Source of the DNA: Candidatus Bathyarchaeota archaeon
GTDB lineage: Archaea; Thermoproteota; Bathyarchaeia; Bathyarchaeales; DTEX01
Assembly: GCA_018396635.1 (NCBI GenBank)
Contig: JAGTQE010000001.1
Span: forward strand, 124,001-188,000
Direction: 5' to 3'
Length of the DNA stretch: 64,000 bases
The position numbers were made by a program, and so were the translations under genes. Numbering within the stretch: position 1 is the stretch's first letter; every line of letters begins with the position of its first letter. Below, piece after piece: positions 39,206-49,330 of the stretch. The notes beneath the pieces are model-generated. The model ran no database searches and was not told the DNA's origin. It worked only from the letters and a program-made list of their open reading frames with translations.

Positions 39206-39488
39206 GAGGTCTTATAGCCAGCCTTATCAAGTCCATGAGCCAATCAGAAAAGTTTTTAGCATTAGCATACTTCTGATACTTCTTTCTATGGGGAACTTTA
39301 GAAATCATATGCATCTCTAGCATCTTCCTCACATAGAATTTAGCTGTTGATCTAGGGATTCCGGCCTCCTTCGCCAGGTCGCCGCTTGTGAAGACCATAC
39401 CCAGCCTAGAATAAGCTCTTATAACTTCAGCCGGGAATGGCATTGAAATATTCACTATCCTGATGAGCTCTTCATTCAGCTGGGACAT
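39189..39488 (-). CDS. Winged-helix transcriptional regulator-like protein
   Basis: MVFTSGDLAKEAGIPRSTAKFYVRKMLEMHMISKV. Confidence 0.75.
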   Translation of the reverse strand: MSQLNEELIRIVNISMPFPAEVIRAYSRLGMVFTSGDLAKEAGIPRSTAKFYVRKMLEMHMISKVPHRKKYQKYANAKNFSDWLMDLIRLAIRPLEERK

Positions 39489-39557
39489 AGTGTTTCACCT
39501 TTTGGATTAAAAATATGCCCAAACTTTAAAAGAATTTCTAATATCATTTTTGCGCCA

Positions 39558-40262
39558 TTAAGCATATGAGATATAAAAGCTGTTTATATCATCTAGATGA
39601 GCTATGACATTCTGTAGGAAGTCGTTGAGCGACAGGATTGGGACTATTGGGGTTCTTTCATGAAATTTATGCTGCGATGGAAATAGCGATAGAACGATCG
39701 GCACGAAGTATGCGTATCTCCATCCCTTAATGCCTATTTTGCCTGCAAGACGTCTGGATGCTTCCGCCAAGGCTTTCGTTCTTTCAACCTGCATCTCCAC
39801 GGCTCTTAGACTTGCGGTTCCACTCCACTTCCGTTGCCAATGCTTACAGTCGGCTGAAATCACTATAGGCCTCTTAACCCCAAGTATATCTATCTCCCAC
39901 CTCTTACTAAGCCATACAAAACGGAAATTCATCTTAACAATAAAACCATTCTCCTCAAAAGATATCCTAGAAAACCTCTCAAATTCCGACCATGTTAGAA
40001 ACCTCGCAATCCTCTCAATATCAGAGCCCAATTCTGCAGCTTTAAGGGCTATTTTGAGGCGTTGTGCACCATTAACTGCGATTGTTTCGTTGTGGATTTT
40101 TAGAAGCCCACCCTCAGAAAACTCCATTATAAAATCTCTTACCAAAGTTCTTGGGGTATGCGCTGATTTGGCAATATCATCTATTTTTACGTGGTTTAAT
40201 GCCGCGGTCTCTTTAAGTATAGCTAGTAAAATCTCCCTCTTAATATTCTCCACAGCGCTCAA
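39558..40262 (-). CDS. HTH plus PD-(D/E)XK nuclease-like protein
   Basis: N-terminal HTH (KIDDIAKSAHTPRTLVRDFIMEFSEGGLL) and WEIDILGVKRPIVISADCKHW, consistent with a D...DxK nuclease core. Confidence 0.65.
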   Translation of the reverse strand: MSAVENIKREILLAILKETAALNHVKIDDIAKSAHTPRTLVRDFIMEFSEGGLLKIHNETIAVNGAQRLKIALKAAELGSDIERIARFLTWSEFERFSRISFEENGFIVKMNFRFVWLSKRWEIDILGVKRPIVISADCKHWQRKWSGTASLRAVEMQVERTKALAEASRRLAGKIGIKGWRYAYFVPIVLSLFPSQHKFHERTPIVPILSLNDFLQNVIAHLDDINSFYISYA

Positions 40263-40315
40263 TTCCAGCCTGGTTCTGAAAGAATGGTGTTGGATAATCG
40301 TCCAGATTCCTAAGG

Positions 40316-40600
40316 CTATTTTTGTCCCTCTAAGTTTGGTTCTCTCCTTCCCCTCCCCCTATACTCCTGCGCAACGATCATGGTTGATGTTAGGATTACG
40401 CTCGGCATACTCCTAACTTTATCAAGAAACTCATTTAGATGGGTTAGCTCGGGCACGGCAACCTTCGCAATTATATCATATTCTCCATAGATTATGCTCG
40501 CATCTAAAACGTTATCTAGATCGGCTATCTTCTTACAGACTTCTTTCTCAGACCCAGAATTCACCTTAAAGAGCACATAAGCCTTGATCATACACCTCAC
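40316..40600 (-). CDS. Stand-alone Lrp/AsnC ligand-binding (RAM) domain protein
   Basis: MIKAYVLFKVNSGSEKEVCKKIADLDNVLDASIIYGEYDIIAKVAVPELTHLNEFLDKVRSMPSVILTSTMIV. Confidence 0.87.
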   Translation of the reverse strand: MRCMIKAYVLFKVNSGSEKEVCKKIADLDNVLDASIIYGEYDIIAKVAVPELTHLNEFLDKVRSMPSVILTSTMIVAQEYRGRGRREPNLEGQK

Positions 40601-40690
40601 TCCTCAAGCCATCACTAGACGCAAAATTATACTCCACAACAATTACTTAATTATTTCTGTCATCTAGGCTTATCTTAGCCTAAATTTAAG

Positions 40691-42859
40691 TCATTTCCAT
40701 GGGAACTCCACATATTCCCTAACCATGAAACTGCCGGTTAGCCGTATATCCTCTGACGATGAGCCGATCATTATTTTAAATTCCCCAGGTTCCACTATCC
40801 GCTTCAGCTCATGGTTAAGGAATGATATATCTTCAAGCGTTAACTTGAACTCGACAGATTTCTCCTCACCTGGCTTAAGTGTTACCCGCCTGAAACCTTT
40901 AAGCTCCTTCACCGGTCTGGTTACGCTTGCAACAACATCTCTCACATATAGCTGTGCAACTTCATCACCTTCTCTATCGCCAACATTCTTCAGTCTAAAC
41001 GTAATTCTTATATCCTGGTCCTTAACAACCTCCTGCGGACTTATATATAGGCCGCTATACTCGAACCTGGTGTAGCTTAATCCGTGCCCGAAGGGGAAGA
41101 GAGGCGTGTATGAAACATCTATATACTTTGAGGTCCATTTATTCTCTGGTGAGGGAGGCCTACCAGTGCTCTTATGATTGTAGTAGATTGGCACCTGCCC
41201 AACCGTTCGCGGGAAGGTTACCGGTATCTTTCCTCCAGGATTATAATCCCCGAATATGACATCCGCTATCGCATTTCCCGCCTGAATTCCCGGGAACCAT
41301 GCCTCTATGATTGATGGTATGTGCTCAGCGGCCCATGAAATCGATAGCGGCCTACCGTTCATTAAAACCATAACTATCGGCGTTCCGGTTGCATGTACTG
41401 CCTTTAAAAGGTCTTCTTGGAGGCCTGGTAGGTCTAGGTAGGCTCTAGAGGCTGCCTCACCGCTCATTTCCCTACTCTCACCAACAACTACTATAGCCAC
41501 ATCGCTCTCCTCTGCTAACCTAACAGCCTCCTCAAAATCTTCCCTCGAACCACCTACGACGTCGCATCCCTCAGCATATAAAACTCTCGTCTTATCTGAA
41601 ATCTTCCTCTTAACACCTTCTAAAACCGTGACAACGTCATTTGGATTGCCTAAACATGACCATGGGCCTAGCGGCGCCTCCTTATCATCGGATAGCGGGC
41701 CTACGACGGCAACGGTCTTTAAATCCTTACTTAGTGGTAGCAGGTTGCCCTCATTCTTCAGCAAAACTATACTCTTCCTCGCTACCTCTAAGGCGGCTCT
41801 GATATGCTCTTCACGCTTTATTACTTGGCTGGCTCTTTCAGGGTCGGCATATGGTCTCTCGAAGAGCCCAAGCTTAAACTTGATTTCAAGTATTCGCCTA
41901 ACAGACTCATCTATTAAATCTTCTGAGACTCTTCCCTCCTTAACTAGGTGGAGAAGAGCCCTCTGGTATACGTCGCCCTGCATATCCATATCTACTCCAG
42001 CTTTAAGGGCTTTTTCAGCAGCCTCGTAGATGTCGCCTGCAATCCCATGATTTATCAGCTCTCCTATGGCGTTCCAATCGCTCACAACAAAACCTTTGAA
42101 TCCCCACTCCTCACGCAGTATTATTTTGAGGGTGTATGGGTTCGCTGAGGCCGGTATGCCATTTAGGTCGTTGAATGCGCTCATTATTGTCCCTGCGCCA
42201 GCCTTAACAGCCGCTTTAAATGGTGGCAAGTAAATCTCCCTTAAAGTGCGCTCAGATATGTCAACAGTGTTATAGTCTCTCCCGCCTTCAGCTCCCCCAT
42301 AAGCAACGTAATGCTTTGGACACGCGAGAAGCGAGCTTAGATTAGATAGATCCGGCCCCTGAAAGCCTTCCACTAAAGCCCTAGCCATAACAGACCCTAA
42401 ATACGGGTCTTCACCAGCACCTTCAGCTATTCTGCCCCACCTTGGGTCGCGTGCAATATCAACCATTGGTGCAAAAGTCCATTTTATGCCATCAGAAGAT
42501 GCTTCAGCGGCTGATATAGATGCAGCCCTTTTAACAACCTCGGGATCCCACGTGCTTGCGAGACCTAAAGGTATCGGGAAAATAGTCTTGTATCCATGTA
42601 GAACATCTAGACCGAATAGTAGCGGTATACCAAGCCTAGACTCCTCAACCGCTATCCTCTGAACCCTGTTAACCTCAGCCGCGCCATAAACGTTGAGTAA
42701 TGCTCCAACCTTACCTTCCCTAATCATCTGCTCAATCTTGCTCGTTACGCCACTGTACTGACACATCTGCCCAATCTTCTCTTCAATAGTCATTCTGCTT
42801 AAAAGATCCTCAACCCTCCTATTAACTGGCTGATTAGGGTCCAGGTATGGTGGCTTCAA
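40691..42859 (-). CDS. GH3-family beta-glucosidase-like glycoside hydrolase
   Basis: MTIEEKIGQMCQ, GIPLLFGLDVLHGYKTIFPIPLGLA, KHYVAYGGAEGGRDYN, GFKGFVVSDWNAI, C-terminal fibronectin-III-like domain. Confidence 0.95.
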   Translation of the reverse strand: MKPPYLDPNQPVNRRVEDLLSRMTIEEKIGQMCQYSGVTSKIEQMIREGKVGALLNVYGAAEVNRVQRIAVEESRLGIPLLFGLDVLHGYKTIFPIPLGLASTWDPEVVKRAASISAAEASSDGIKWTFAPMVDIARDPRWGRIAEGAGEDPYLGSVMARALVEGFQGPDLSNLSSLLACPKHYVAYGGAEGGRDYNTVDISERTLREIYLPPFKAAVKAGAGTIMSAFNDLNGIPASANPYTLKIILREEWGFKGFVVSDWNAIGELINHGIAGDIYEAAEKALKAGVDMDMQGDVYQRALLHLVKEGRVSEDLIDESVRRILEIKFKLGLFERPYADPERASQVIKREEHIRAALEVARKSIVLLKNEGNLLPLSKDLKTVAVVGPLSDDKEAPLGPWSCLGNPNDVVTVLEGVKRKISDKTRVLYAEGCDVVGGSREDFEEAVRLAEESDVAIVVVGESREMSGEAASRAYLDLPGLQEDLLKAVHATGTPIVMVLMNGRPLSISWAAEHIPSIIEAWFPGIQAGNAIADVIFGDYNPGGKIPVTFPRTVGQVPIYYNHKSTGRPPSPENKWTSKYIDVSYTPLFPFGHGLSYTRFEYSGLYISPQEVVKDQDIRITFRLKNVGDREGDEVAQLYVRDVVASVTRPVKELKGFRRVTLKPGEEKSVEFKLTLEDISFLNHELKRIVEPGEFKIMIGSSSEDIRLTGSFMVREYVEFPWK

Positions 42860-42906
42860 AAAGCGTCCCCTCCATCTAGCCTATACAAACACGATCAAAT
42901 CCTATC

Positions 42907-44034
42907 TTATTTACGATAAGCTGGGGGTTCCCCTAGATCCGGTATTTTAAACCATCTTCCACCCGATAGCGCTGACTGATGGGCAATGAATCCCGGTATA
43001 CAGTAGCGCGCGGCTTCCCAAGCGTTGATACGCGGCAGGCGGTTGCTGTTCACGGAGTCAACGAATTCATGGACTATATATGCCTCGGCGCCCTCATGGC
43101 CCACGTTAACATATGGTCTTAGGCTCTCTGGAAGGGGCTCCCGTAGCTGCCATTCTTTCAATTCTTCGGGCTTTAATATCCCCTTCCCCCTTTTATCAGC
43201 CCATACGGCGCCAGCCAGGTTGCTCTCAAATGAACCCTCAGTCCCATAGATCCCGCTGACACGCTCAACCTCAATGCCACCGATGCGCCGGAACTCTGAA
43301 ATTATTGCCACGGCACCGTTGCTCATTTTAAATAGGGCCGTCTCATTACAGAATGGATTTCTGTAAATTGTGTCTACTCGGAAGAAATCGTCGTTTGGAT
43401 AAATGTATCCTAGGGCGGAGACTTCAACCATATGAGCCTTCATTACTGATACTGGGAAACATATTGAGTGTGAGGGATACCACATTGGCGGGTCTCCTGT
43501 CTTATCCAGACTCCAGAGATCACCCCACCTATTTATCAGAACCCTCCATAACCCATGAGGATACTCCCCCACATCATGAAAGTATTCAGCTCTGCACTGG
43601 ATAAATTCACCAAACTCGCCTTTCTCAGCTTTCTTTCTACAGAAAATGGACTCGGGGCGGAAGTAACTAGTCTCACCCATCATATAGATCAGACCTGTCT
43701 CTTTCACCATATTTACTATGGATATGCATTCATCTATGGAGTATGCCATCGGAACCGCTGAGAGGACATGCTTACCCTCCTTTAGAGCCTTAAGGACGTG
43801 AGGACCATGGAGCCAATGCTGCGTAAAGATCGCCAGAGCCTCAATATCTGACTGGCATATTTCGTCTAGGCTTGAGTAAGTTTCAGCAATATCATATTTC
43901 TTCGCATAATGCTCCAGCCTATCCTTACGCACATCGCATATGGCGAGTCTCTCAACATCAGGATGCTTCATAAAGAGTTCTATGAACATGCTTCCAAACA
44001 TTCCGAGACCCACTAAGCCGAGGCTAATGCCCAT
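42907..44034 (-). CDS. Gfo/Idh/MocA-family oxidoreductase
   Basis: LGLVGLGMFGSMFIELFMKHPDVERLAICDVRKDR, ALKEGKHVLSAVPMA. Confidence 0.88.
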   Translation of the reverse strand: MGISLGLVGLGMFGSMFIELFMKHPDVERLAICDVRKDRLEHYAKKYDIAETYSSLDEICQSDIEALAIFTQHWLHGPHVLKALKEGKHVLSAVPMAYSIDECISIVNMVKETGLIYMMGETSYFRPESIFCRKKAEKGEFGEFIQCRAEYFHDVGEYPHGLWRVLINRWGDLWSLDKTGDPPMWYPSHSICFPVSVMKAHMVEVSALGYIYPNDDFFRVDTIYRNPFCNETALFKMSNGAVAIISEFRRIGGIEVERVSGIYGTEGSFESNLAGAVWADKRGKGILKPEELKEWQLREPLPESLRPYVNVGHEGAEAYIVHEFVDSVNSNRLPRINAWEAARYCIPGFIAHQSALSGGRWFKIPDLGEPPAYRK

Positions 44035-44045
44035 AACTAATCCAC

Positions 44046-45278
44046 CTAAACCTTAAGCTGATATAGGTTCTTTGGGTTATCATAAAACCACATCTTAGCA
44101 ACCTCTATAGCTTCATTCTCAGTCATAAGCCCCTCCTCAACCCGCTCCCCTAAAACCTTCGCTATATCCTCACGTGCCATAACAAGATGCCCATAAACCT
44201 TCTCCACGGGGATATTATAATCTCCCCCAAAAGCTATTATCTTATTTATTGGCACAAGGTCTATTACCTCGCTAAGGGCTGAGCACGTCAACTTCTGAGA
44301 GATTATGTGGCACCAGCATAGATTAAGCCAGACATTTGGGAAATTTTTTCCAATAATTATCGCCTCTCTAACATATGGTATCCCTAAGTGGTACATGTCA
44401 AACCTTGTTTTTGGATGTCTACCGAATATTGGTATCATATGCTGGGGGTCTAGATCTCTAAAGTCTCCCCACATTCCAGTATGAACTGCGACAACCATAT
44501 TAAGGTCAGCAGCTATATCCAAGATCTCTTCAACCAGAAAACAGTAGAGGGGGTTCATGAATGGAAGTTCCTTCCCATCATGCATTATCTTATCGAATAG
44601 CGCTACTGCCTTGCTCCTATTGTATGGCAGATATTTATGGGAGCTCATTTTAAGCCCAACTACACCAACCTTCCTCCACCTCTCAATTCCCTCCCTGACC
44701 ATATCCAAATAATCGTTAAGGCTTCTGATATTCCAGCCGAGCTTAGACGCATGATCGTCGATAACCTTTTTAGACCTGACTGCGGCATACGTGTCTAGAG
44801 GCATTATTGGAATTAGAAGATCTAAGTCGTAGTCAGTCCTATTTTGCTGGGTTAAGGCGACCCTAATTTTACATTTCTCCCGTAATATTCGACGATAAAT
44901 TCCCGGAGTATTCTCTGCGGCAATTCTTTCAGATATCTCCTTATAGTTTCTTTCGTTAATGTCATCGAAACCATATATTTCCTTAGCGGCTATAAATGCT
45001 GGCCGAGCATAGGAACCATACTTTATCATCTTTAGATAGGGCGCAAATATCCTCCAGCGCTCCTCAAGGGGGATTGATGGATCATGTATCTTATTCCAGT
45101 ATTCATCAGGCATGCCCGATGATATTAGGTCGACCCTGGTATAGTGGCTGAATAATGTGAAGACATCCACCTTAAGCGATAGACGGACGCTCTCAGGAGG
45201 TAAATGCTCATGCGCATCAATTATCTCAAACTTCTCGATCTCCCTTAAAATGCTCTCACTAACATGGGATAGCTTCAT
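44046..45278 (-). CDS. Amidohydrolase-family protein
   Basis: EIIDAHEHLPPE N-terminal metal motif, VVAVHTGMWGDFRDLDP, FGGDYNIP. Confidence 0.75.
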   Translation of the reverse strand: MKLSHVSESILREIEKFEIIDAHEHLPPESVRLSLKVDVFTLFSHYTRVDLISSGMPDEYWNKIHDPSIPLEERWRIFAPYLKMIKYGSYARPAFIAAKEIYGFDDINERNYKEISERIAAENTPGIYRRILREKCKIRVALTQQNRTDYDLDLLIPIMPLDTYAAVRSKKVIDDHASKLGWNIRSLNDYLDMVREGIERWRKVGVVGLKMSSHKYLPYNRSKAVALFDKIMHDGKELPFMNPLYCFLVEEILDIAADLNMVVAVHTGMWGDFRDLDPQHMIPIFGRHPKTRFDMYHLGIPYVREAIIIGKNFPNVWLNLCWCHIISQKLTCSALSEVIDLVPINKIIAFGGDYNIPVEKVYGHLVMAREDIAKVLGERVEEGLMTENEAIEVAKMWFYDNPKNLYQLKV

Positions 45279-45389
45279 GTTAACAGTCTCCTCAACATCT
45301 CTCTAATCTCAATTCGCTTATATTATTTAGGCCATAGGTCAACTAAAAGGAAGAAATTTGAGAAGGATCATTTAACAATTAAAAAAGTT

Positions 45390-47447
45390 TTATAGGCTTA
45401 TGCCAACTAGTATTGGTGCGAAGACTTCGGCTACCAGCGACATGACTGTGATCATCGTATTTAATGATGGGCCAGCAGTGTCCTTAAACGGATCGCCAAC
45501 AGTGTCGCCTATAACTGCAGCCTTATGTGCCTCTGAGCCCTTACCGCCATAGGCTCCAGCCTCAATATACTTTTTGGCATTATCCCATAGGCCACCAGCG
45601 TTAGCCATTAGAAGGGCGAAGATTATTCCCGTAATTATACTTCCAGCAAGGAAACCTGCAAGAGCCTCCTTACCCAAGAATATTATTGTCAGAATTGGGA
45701 CCACTATCGCCAATAGACACGGTAATATTAGCTCTGTGAGTGCTCCTTTGGTAGCTATATCCACGCACCTAGCGTAATCTGGCTTGGACCTGCCATCTAT
45801 TAAGCCTGGAATCTCCCTGAATTGCCTTCTAATTTCCTCAATCATCCTCTCAGCATTCTTTCCAACAGCTAGGATCAACAGGGCTGAGAGTAAGGGTGGC
45901 ATCATTCCTCCAAGAAATACTCCGGCTACAACCTTTGGATCCATTAAGTCAAGCCACTTTATATCCACTAGATGGGCGTAGGCTGCGAACAACGCCAGAA
46001 CCGTCAGCGCCGCAGCGCCTATGGCGAAGCCTTTTGTAATAGCCTTCGTTGTGTTGCCCGCTGCGTCAAGTCTATCAGCTATTTCGATAACCTCCTCGCC
46101 TAGACCAGACTGTTCCGCTATGCCCTTCGCGTTGTCAGAGATTGGTCCATACGCGTCTGCGGATATCGTCATTCCAACCGTTGCAAGCATTCCAACGGCG
46201 GATATGGCAATGCCATAAAATGGGTTTACATTGAACATCTGGGATAGGCTCCAGGCTGCCAGCATAGCTATGCAGATCCCAACTATCGGCGGAACAATGC
46301 TAACTATACCGTAGGAGAAACCAGTCAATATATTTATGGCGGCACCCGTCGTTGATGCGTAGGCAACTTTCTTTGCAGGCGCCCTATCTATTGATGTAAA
46401 GTAGTCAGATGTTAGACCAATCACAACCCCAGCTATTAATCCTGCCGCTGTTGGGAGGAAAACCCCAGGCCACCTTTCCCCTAAACCTGATAAATACACT
46501 GTGGCGAGAAGGAGGACTGCGAATATTATCCATGTTGAGAAGGAGCCTCTATTTAAGGCCGCTCCAGGATTACCCTTTATGCTTGCCTTAACAACAAATG
46601 CGCCCAATATTGAGGCAAACAGCCCTACAGCAGCTATCATAAGAGGCAACATTATCAGCGTGCTTTCACCTTGCTCCGCACCAATAATCATGGCTGCTAT
46701 AAGGCTCGCTATGTATGAGTCCGTTAAATCCGCCCCCATGCCAGCTACGTCCCCAACATTATCTCCAACGTTATCCGCGATCACAGCTGGATTGCGGGGG
46801 TCATCTTCAGGTATTCCGAGCTCAACTTTTCCAACAAGATCAGCGCTTATATCCGCAGTCTTCGTATATATGCCTCCTCCAGCCTTCGCGAACAGGGCGA
46901 GGGCGCTGGCGCCGAAGCTGAAGCCTAAAACCACATTTACTGCCTCCTCATAGCTCCAGTCTAAGATGAATCTATAAATGTAGAATAGTAGGCTTACGCC
47001 TAGAAGGGAGAAGCCTATAATGGATAGCCCCATTACAGCGCCGCCATAAAAGGCCACTGGAAATGCTCTTCTCAGACCTTCTCTCGCAGCATTAGCCGTT
47101 CTGACATTGGCTTCAACTGCTGCCAGCATACCTATATAGGCTGCAAGAGTTGTTGATAGGGAGCCGAGAATATAAGCGATTGCCATACTAGCCCCAAAAT
47201 AAATTCCCCTGTCCTCTACGTGATAAAGCGTATAAACTGCCCCAAGGATTAAAGCCATTATTAGGACAAAGGCGAGCAGCGTAGTATTTTGTCTCCTAAG
47301 GTAGGCTTTAGCGCCCTCCTTAATCGCGCCAGCTATTTCTTTCATCTTTTCGGTGCCGCTCTCCTGTCTAATAATATACTGATATAGATAACCAGCTAAC
47401 CCGATTGAAACAAAACTAACAGCCAACGCCACATACAGCCAAATCAT
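45390..47447 (-). CDS. hppA: Membrane-bound proton-translocating pyrophosphatase
   Basis: [90 protein letters not shown]. Confidence 0.97.
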   Translation of the reverse strand: MIWLYVALAVSFVSIGLAGYLYQYIIRQESGTEKMKEIAGAIKEGAKAYLRRQNTTLLAFVLIMALILGAVYTLYHVEDRGIYFGASMAIAYILGSLSTTLAAYIGMLAAVEANVRTANAAREGLRRAFPVAFYGGAVMGLSIIGFSLLGVSLLFYIYRFILDWSYEEAVNVVLGFSFGASALALFAKAGGGIYTKTADISADLVGKVELGIPEDDPRNPAVIADNVGDNVGDVAGMGADLTDSYIASLIAAMIIGAEQGESTLIMLPLMIAAVGLFASILGAFVVKASIKGNPGAALNRGSFSTWIIFAVLLLATVYLSGLGERWPGVFLPTAAGLIAGVVIGLTSDYFTSIDRAPAKKVAYASTTGAAINILTGFSYGIVSIVPPIVGICIAMLAAWSLSQMFNVNPFYGIAISAVGMLATVGMTISADAYGPISDNAKGIAEQSGLGEEVIEIADRLDAAGNTTKAITKGFAIGAAALTVLALFAAYAHLVDIKWLDLMDPKVVAGVFLGGMMPPLLSALLILAVGKNAERMIEEIRRQFREIPGLIDGRSKPDYARCVDIATKGALTELILPCLLAIVVPILTIIFLGKEALAGFLAGSIITGIIFALLMANAGGLWDNAKKYIEAGAYGGKGSEAHKAAVIGDTVGDPFKDTAGPSLNTMITVMSLVAEVFAPILVGISL

Positions 47448-47576
47448 ATCAAAGCCCTTCCTTCCAACTGATTATGTAATTGATTTAGATTCTATTGAAT
47501 ATCTTATATTTTTTGTGCCTTATTAAAGAAAGCCTTATCTATTTCAGCCCACTTATCGAATCATAAATAAAGATAT

Positions 47577-48419
47577 TTGGGGTTGGAGTTTACGCCGATT
47601 GGTGCTGGATTAATTGGTTGCGGCGCGATAGGCACAGTCATAGCTGAAGCCATAGATCGCGGGAAGGCTGGTGACATAAACCTAATTATAGTGTACGATT
47701 TAATCCGCGATAGATCTGAGCTACTGGCTTCTAGACTGAGTCATAAACCGCTTATAGCCGAGGGGCTTAACGATATCCTTGAAAGGAAGGATGTCCATTT
47801 AGTGATAGAGGCTGCTTCACAAGAGGCCGTTAGGCAATATGCTACAAAAATCCTGAGCAGCAATAAGGATCTAATGATTATGAGCGCAGGCGCCCTGGTG
47901 GACGATAATTTGTTCGCTGAGATAATTAAAGTTGCCAGGGAAAACGGGAGGAAGGTTTATGTACCCTCAGGCGCAATAGTCGGCCTAGACAATATTAAGT
48001 CGGCTAGCGTAGGTCAGATTGAAGAGGTTACGCTCACAACCAGAAAGCCCCCGATAAGCTTTAGGGGCGCACCCTACGTTGAGAAGAGTAAAATAGATCT
48101 ATCCTCGCTTAAAGAGCCCTTAATCTTATTTGATGGTCCGGCCCGCGAGGCTGTTAAATTATTCCCCCAAAATGTTAATGTTGCAGCTACGCTAAGTTTA
48201 GCTGGGATTGGCGCTGATAGAACAAGAGTTAGGGTTATAGTTGACCCAACTATAAAAAACATCATCCATGAGATTTATGTGAGGGGCGAGTTTGGAGAGA
48301 TCTACACGAAGACTGTAAATAGACCCTTCCCAACAAACCCGAAGACAAGCTATATTGCAGCGCTCTCTGCGATAGCTACGCTGAGGAAAATAAGCGAAAA
48401 TATAATTGTCGGAACATGA
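47577..48419 (+). CDS. nadX: L-aspartate dehydrogenase
   Basis: GLIGCGAIGTVIAEAID, EAASQEAVRQYA, YVPSGAIVGLDNIKSA, NVNVAATLSLAGIGADRTRVRVIVDP. Confidence 0.93.
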   Translation: MGLEFTPIGAGLIGCGAIGTVIAEAIDRGKAGDINLIIVYDLIRDRSELLASRLSHKPLIAEGLNDILERKDVHLVIEAASQEAVRQYATKILSSNKDLMIMSAGALVDDNLFAEIIKVARENGRKVYVPSGAIVGLDNIKSASVGQIEEVTLTTRKPPISFRGAPYVEKSKIDLSSLKEPLILFDGPAREAVKLFPQNVNVAATLSLAGIGADRTRVRVIVDPTIKNIIHEIYVRGEFGEIYTKTVNRPFPTNPKTSYIAALSAIATLRKISENIIVGT

Positions 48420-48440
48420 TTAGGAAGATATCTTCATACT

Positions 48441-49322
48441 CTATTCTGTTAGGAGGTTGAGTATTGACAGCGTTGCATAAATGGCTTCCTCAGTCCTAAC
48501 GGTTTCAGTGGCTTGTTTAGGAATTGTGTTAACTATGAAGTCCGCCAGCTCATTCAACTCAAAACCCTCACGTCTAACTATCTCATAGAGGCCCTGCGTT
48601 GGAGCGCCAAAAGCTATAAGCACTTTCCTCGATCTACGCCATCTATCTAGGATAGCATCCTTAACGCTCATGAATGGATCCCCATATTTTGAGGTGGCTA
48701 TAACTAAGTCGAAGTCTCCGTTCTTTATAGTACGTCCAAGCGGGGCTCTTGAAATTATAACCTTATACCCCCAGTATGTGGGTATTTCTTCCCGGCTAGC
48801 TAGCACAGCCTTAGGGCTACTGCCACCCTCAATAATTTTAACCGTTACACGCGCCCCCACAGGTAAACGTGCTCCTAAGACGGGTATCGGATCCTCAACG
48901 CCAACATCCACCAGTATCAGATCCCTTTTCTCAGCGACAACCACACCCTCCCTAAACTCGTTTACTACTAAATCCTTCTTTCTCCTTCTAGTTGGATGGT
49001 GTGGGGTTCTGAGTGGGGGCAATATGCCTGCGTAACGTAGCTCAGGCATTATTCCGAAGAGTCTCCTTCTAATATATTGTGGAGTCTCCAAATAGGATAG
49101 GATTGTGGAGACAAGATTCAGATCGCTGCTCTGATCGATCTCAGGCATATCCGGGTAAACTATAACTTCATCAACCCTGAAGATCGCCAGAGCTCGCCCT
49201 ATCCACCCTATCTTCATCGTCTTCTCTCTTAAATGGGGAACATCCGAAACTATTGATGCAGGTATCGCTACGCAAAGCTTCTGTTGACGTCTTATCGGCT
49301 GATTTAGCGTGGACTGGAACAT
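48441..49322 (-). CDS. SPOUT-fold RNA methyltransferase (COG2106-type)
   Basis: KIGWIGRALAIFRVDEVIVYPD, YLETPQYIRRRLFGIMPELRYAGILPPLRTPHH, KVLIAFGAPTQGLYEI. Confidence 0.88.
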   Translation of the reverse strand: MFQSTLNQPIRRQQKLCVAIPASIVSDVPHLREKTMKIGWIGRALAIFRVDEVIVYPDMPEIDQSSDLNLVSTILSYLETPQYIRRRLFGIMPELRYAGILPPLRTPHHPTRRRKKDLVVNEFREGVVVAEKRDLILVDVGVEDPIPVLGARLPVGARVTVKIIEGGSSPKAVLASREEIPTYWGYKVIISRAPLGRTIKNGDFDLVIATSKYGDPFMSVKDAILDRWRRSRKVLIAFGAPTQGLYEIVRREGFELNELADFIVNTIPKQATETVRTEEAIYATLSILNLLTE

Positions 49323-49330
49323 GCCAGCAT

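Noticed and set aside
39730-40416. Listed plus-strand ORF of 228 aa
   Set aside because: Antisense to the HTH-nuclease gene, whose motifs are convincing on the minus strand.
46501-46953. Listed plus-strand ORF of 150 aa
   Set aside because: Antisense shadow of hppA; composition typical of the reverse strand of a membrane protein.
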